Assembly: GCA_013397865.1 (NCBI GenBank)
Contig: VZTI01005309.1
Coordinates: 1-64,000, forward strand
Length of the DNA: 64,000 nucleotides
Source: Struthidea cinerea
Lineage: Eukaryota > Chordata > Aves > Passeriformes > Corcoracidae
Direction of reading: 5' to 3'
Below the pieces are notes generated by a model. That model saw only the letters and a program-made list of their open reading frames with translations. It had not been told where the DNA came from and did no database searches. The translations under genes were made by a program, and so were the position numbers. This document shows positions 61,245-64,000 of this stretch, one piece after another; position 1 is the first letter of the stretch; each line of letters starts with the position of its first letter.

Positions 61245-62150
61245 ATGGGAGCTAACGTATCCCAAGAAGAAAAGTCTATTGCGAACATTTGGATGCTTAT
61301 GTTAGGCAGGTGTGATATTAAGTATGATAAGTATACCTTGAAGGCCTGTTGCTGTGGTGCAAGAGCCAGGGCTTGCAAGCTACCTCTGAGAATGCTTTTA
61401 GTGTAAAAGCCTGGGAGAGAGTCGGACACCTTATTTTTAATCTGCCTCCTGAGGCAATGAGACTGACAAAAATTTGATGACTACCTGGAGGGTAGTAGGT
61501 TGGAGACTTTGAAAGCAGTGAAAAAGGAGCGAGACTTGGAATTGCAGTCCTCTGCACATGCAGAAGGCCGAAATTAAATGGAGGGCAAAACAGAAAAACA
61601 AAAGATGGGGGTGGGCAATCCCACACTGACACAGGGAGGTGCGGTCTGCGCTGGCCCACGTGGCGGGGAGTGGGTGGAGCCTATTTGTGAGCCCTGTGCT
61701 GAAAGTCCTGGAGTGGGGAGCCCTACTCCCCCTGCTCCCATAAATCCGCTTTATCCACCCTTGCCTGCAGATGAGTGGAGCGACGGCAAAGATGAGCCCA
61801 TGCCCACGGGTCCCCCTTCTCCCAATGTTCTGGATATGGCTGTTCCACCCATGTGACCGAAATGGCCCAGGGAGCCCCCTCTGCTCATGGACTTGCGAGA
61901 GCCAGGCACAGGAGGACCTCCCTGCTGCCCTCCTGCCCATCATCCAGAAGAAGTGTTTACTATACAACCAGTATTGGTAACTGTATCTGCTTATGACCCA
62001 ATTAGTTTTTGGAAACATATGAAACAATGGCAATTGCTAACGACTTGGCGCCCGAATGACGGGATCTCAGATTACGGTGAGGAGGGGGACTACAACCCGC
62101 AACGAAGCCTCATGGACCCAGAACAATGGGATATCAGATTGCAATGAAGA
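61245..62150 (+). pseudogene. gag: gag remnant of the tRNA-Trp provirus
   Basis: The ATG at 61245 reads MGANVSQEEKS, a myristoylation-type start (MGxxxS), and runs 53 codons to TAA at 61404. A neighbouring frame continues the matrix-like reading (AWERVGHLIFNLPPEAMR, about 61410-61460). The frame 61578-61856 carries a proline-rich linker, NPLYPPLPADEW (about 61743-61778), like those before capsid in Gag. A further frame covers 61887-62147, whose relation to capsid I cannot establish. No zinc knuckle, protease or polymerase motif was found downstream in the window, so the provirus is truncated or interrupted. Confidence 0.7.
62046..62063 (+). promoter_or_regulatory. Second primer-site-like motif
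   Basis: TGGCGCCCGAATGACGGG: the first 11 bases equal the start of the tRNA-Lys3 complement and the rest differs. It is preceded by CAATTGCTAACGACT, which resembles the LTR end plus spacer of the 38420 provirus (CAATTGCTACAAA). No LTR signals precede it, so it could be chance or the remnant of a recombined leader. Confidence 0.3.
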
Positions 62151-63127
62151 GATGAACTGCAACTCACCCTTACGACCCTGGGCCCCTCAGCTGCAAGCAG
62201 AGAGCAGAGCTCAGACCCTGCTACGACGACAGGGGACTTCTTTGCGGACCACAGTCCAGCAGAGAGCAAGATGCTGGCACAGCCTATAAGGTTAGGTCAG
62301 CAGTGTTCACTGGATGAAGAACCACAAAACTGTGAGTATCCTGTGACCAGGGGTGTCCTGGGAACCTGAGTGCAGCTTACAGATATTGCTGCATATTCTC
62401 CACACTGGAGCAACTTTCATTATGGGTTAAAAAACCCTGTAACTGTTTTCTAAATGAGAATGGCTTTGATATTAAAAACTCCTGCACATATCTGCAGCAG
62501 GGACTGCTAGAGCAATGTTGCAGGCACTACCGATGCCCCCCCCAGAACAGCTCAGCTGGCTTTAGAAGCTGACTCCCCTGGGCCATCAGCCCCTGCAGTG
62601 TTGCCTCCCCCTGAGGCAGGCCACCTCCCCCCTGCCGCAGCTGCTCTGCAAGGTGCCTCCCCCGCAAGCAGCTTCTCTGCTGCCCGCTTTGCCGGCTGCC
62701 CCCTCCACGCCAGCCCCGATAGGCGCCNCCCCCCCCCCACCAAGAGCTACTTGGAAGTGAAGGGATAAAATAACCTACAGGAGGACCATATGCTTGCATT
62801 CCATTTTATAGTTAGGAAAACTACTATCTCATTTTGAGCTTCTGGGAAACGTTTAATTTGTCCTACAATCAGTCAGTGTCTTTGCAAATGCAAATTACTT
62901 ATGTCGAAAAATGAGTTTTACTGCATTTCAAGAACATTTTTGGCTTTTGTTTGAAGTAACTTCGTATTTTCGTGAGCTGCAGATTCCGATAGGATTGTTT
63001 ATTGGAGAGATTCTGGGTTATCTGTGTGGATGTAGTATGTTTCTGCATGCCACTAGGATTATGCAATTCCTTGCTTTGAGGCTGCTTAGCAAGGTCCAAA
63101 ATTGTCCAACAGAAATGCTTATATATC
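62151..63127. other. GC-rich and unassigned sequence
   Basis: Follows the gag remnant. 62151-62290 is open in one frame; 62520-62750 is proline/alanine-rich in translation and contains a C homopolymer with an N at 62728. 62760-63127 is AT-rich with no recognised motif. Confidence 0.35.
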
Positions 63128-63508
63128 TTATTGAGTACCTTCTGGTTCTGTGGCTCACATGCATAAACGCACAGACGCAGGGATGGCTTCAGTAATATGA
63201 ATCCGACGGCAAGGAGTTGAGAAGGGTCCTTGCATGGAGTTCCACAAACAGCAGTTTATTGCTTCAACTCGTGAAGGGTTCTAGAGGCAAATGACCCCAA
63301 ACACGTGACAGATCGATCTTAAACACAGGGGTGTGGCTAACACCAGGAGCCAACCAGGGAAATCAGAACTGGGGTACATTACCATAACCGAACAGGTATC
63401 CTGGGAGAGGCTCCTTTCCCTCACCATAACCGATAAGTCTTTGGCAGGAAACACCCTCTTACAAGAGCTCTCTCTGTCTCTTGCACCACTGGCTAATCAG
63501 CCACCACA
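63128..63508 (-). mobile_element. 3' LTR, family 2 (copy 2)
   Basis: Homologous to 27165-27548. In its own orientation it starts TGTGGTGGCT at 63508 directly after a polypurine tract and ends ...AATAA at 63128. The poly(A) signal is in CAGTTTATTGCT on plus. Because the polypurine tract is on its right, this is a 3' LTR of a minus-strand provirus extending right. Confidence 0.8.
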
Positions 63509-63522
63509 ACTCCTCTTTTCTG
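63509..63522 (-). promoter_or_regulatory. Polypurine tract (minus strand)
   Basis: Minus-strand ACAGAAAAGAGGAGTT immediately before the LTR start TGTGG. Confidence 0.6.
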
Positions 63523-63524
63523 TA

Positions 63525-63734
63525 CTAGTTAAAGAGGCCTCTCCCAGAGATCCCAGAACCAAACTCCCCAAACAACCAAACATACATAAACAATAAAACA
63601 ATCAGAAACACCCACAACCCATCATCCCAAGAAGTCCTCAGATCTTCAGGGGATTTTTTCTCTGGACACTGGTACGGATGCTCTTGCGGAAGGGTGTCGT
63701 CTTTGCCAGGGTCTCCTTCTGGCTGCAGTACAGT
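63525..63734 (-). pseudogene. C-terminus of a 3'-proximal retroviral frame, probably Env
   Basis: Minus-strand frame of 69 codons ending in TAG just before the polypurine tract. It has an acidic stretch (KKSPEDLRTSWDD), then a hydrophobic segment WVFLIVLLFMYVWLF long enough to span a membrane, and a short tail ending GRGLFN. The position and the membrane segment near the C-terminus suit the transmembrane subunit of Env. Going upstream there is an in-frame stop (63735), so it is broken or begins by frameshift there. Confidence 0.5.
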
Positions 63735-64000
63735 TCAAGCCTCCGCTGCCAGTGGTAGCAGGAACATCCAGAGGGTAGTTGTGGGACAAATGCTGGGTTT
63801 CCTGATGGAGTGTCAGTTGGCAGGTGTTTCTGCTAGAGTTTTAAACAGAGTTAAAAATTTGCAATTTTCAGGGGGGGCCTTCCATTCCCTCCCTCTTTAC
63901 GTTCCCCTTTTTTTATTAACTAAGAAGCTGGGAAAAAAAAGGGGAATGGTAACAGGGGTGTGGGAACACATCAGTGGTGTAAACTTATCCAGTCGCAGCT
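63735..64000 (-). mobile_element. Interior of the family 2 provirus, cut by the window edge
   Basis: Continues from the previous entry. G-rich run near 63872 and T-rich near 63907 on plus. No motif identified. Confidence 0.4.

Noticed and set aside
60130..62033. Minus-strand frames of 177, 193, 162 and 198 codons
   Set aside because: They are antisense to or within a GC-rich LTR and the gag remnant; no domain is recognised and the plus-strand viral reading explains the region.
1..64000. CRISPR arrays, operons, tRNA or rRNA genes
   Set aside because: No spaced direct repeats, ribosome-binding sites, cloverleaf or rRNA motifs were seen; all other evidence is vertebrate.

Overview
The window reads as bird nuclear DNA, most likely a songbird. 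The evidence is nine CR1 LINE fragments with the typical avian CR1 3' end, many class II (ERVK, alpha/betaretrovirus-like) LTRs, AT-rich non-coding sequence, and no operons or dense genes. I recognise no host protein-coding gene, tRNA, rRNA or CRISPR array. Most open frames are chance frames or lie in repeats. Two runs of N and five single-N joins mark assembly problems, several of them at repeats.

Layout: 1-2720 holds two copies of one LTR family in inverted orientation, each with a 51-bp tandem duplication. 2.7-17 kb is gene-free with CR1 fragments (6.9, 10.1-11.3, 14.5 and 14.8 kb). 17.1-18.9 kb is an LTR-like GC-rich segment in which 615 bp is repeated exactly across one N. 19.5 kb is a (GGGAA)n array with a gap. 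22.9-24.1 kb has one solo LTR and one candidate LTR. 25.1 kb and 36.5 kb carry solo LTRs of one family (called family 1 here). 27.2 kb is a solo LTR of a second family (family 2).

The main object is a degraded betaretrovirus-like provirus at 38420-48596. It has two LTRs about 8 percent apart by hand alignment, a decayed tRNA-Lys primer site, and recognisable gag, pro (with a dUTPase domain), pol and env, all broken by stops, frameshifts and lost catalytic residues. Three solo LTRs are nested inside it: 42262-42847 in reverse transcriptase, 43805-44947 in integrase, and 45747-46392 between pol and env. Two carry exact 5-bp target duplications and the third a 4/5 match. None of this looks able to produce a working virus.

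48.6-55.2 kb is gene-free apart from a poly-A run and a (GGGGA)n array with a gap. 55.2-56.1 kb is a longer, divergent relative of the family 1 LTR. 58.3-59.6 kb has CR1 fragments. 60.0-60.9 kb is another minus-strand LTR. At 60884 a second provirus begins on the plus strand, with a perfect tRNA-Trp primer site, a leader splice donor and a broken gag. The window ends in the 3' part of a minus-strand family 2 provirus (LTR 63128-63508) that runs off the right edge. I found no convincing new biological system. The most informative signals are the nested insertions, the LTR families with unusual termini, and the assembly artefacts.
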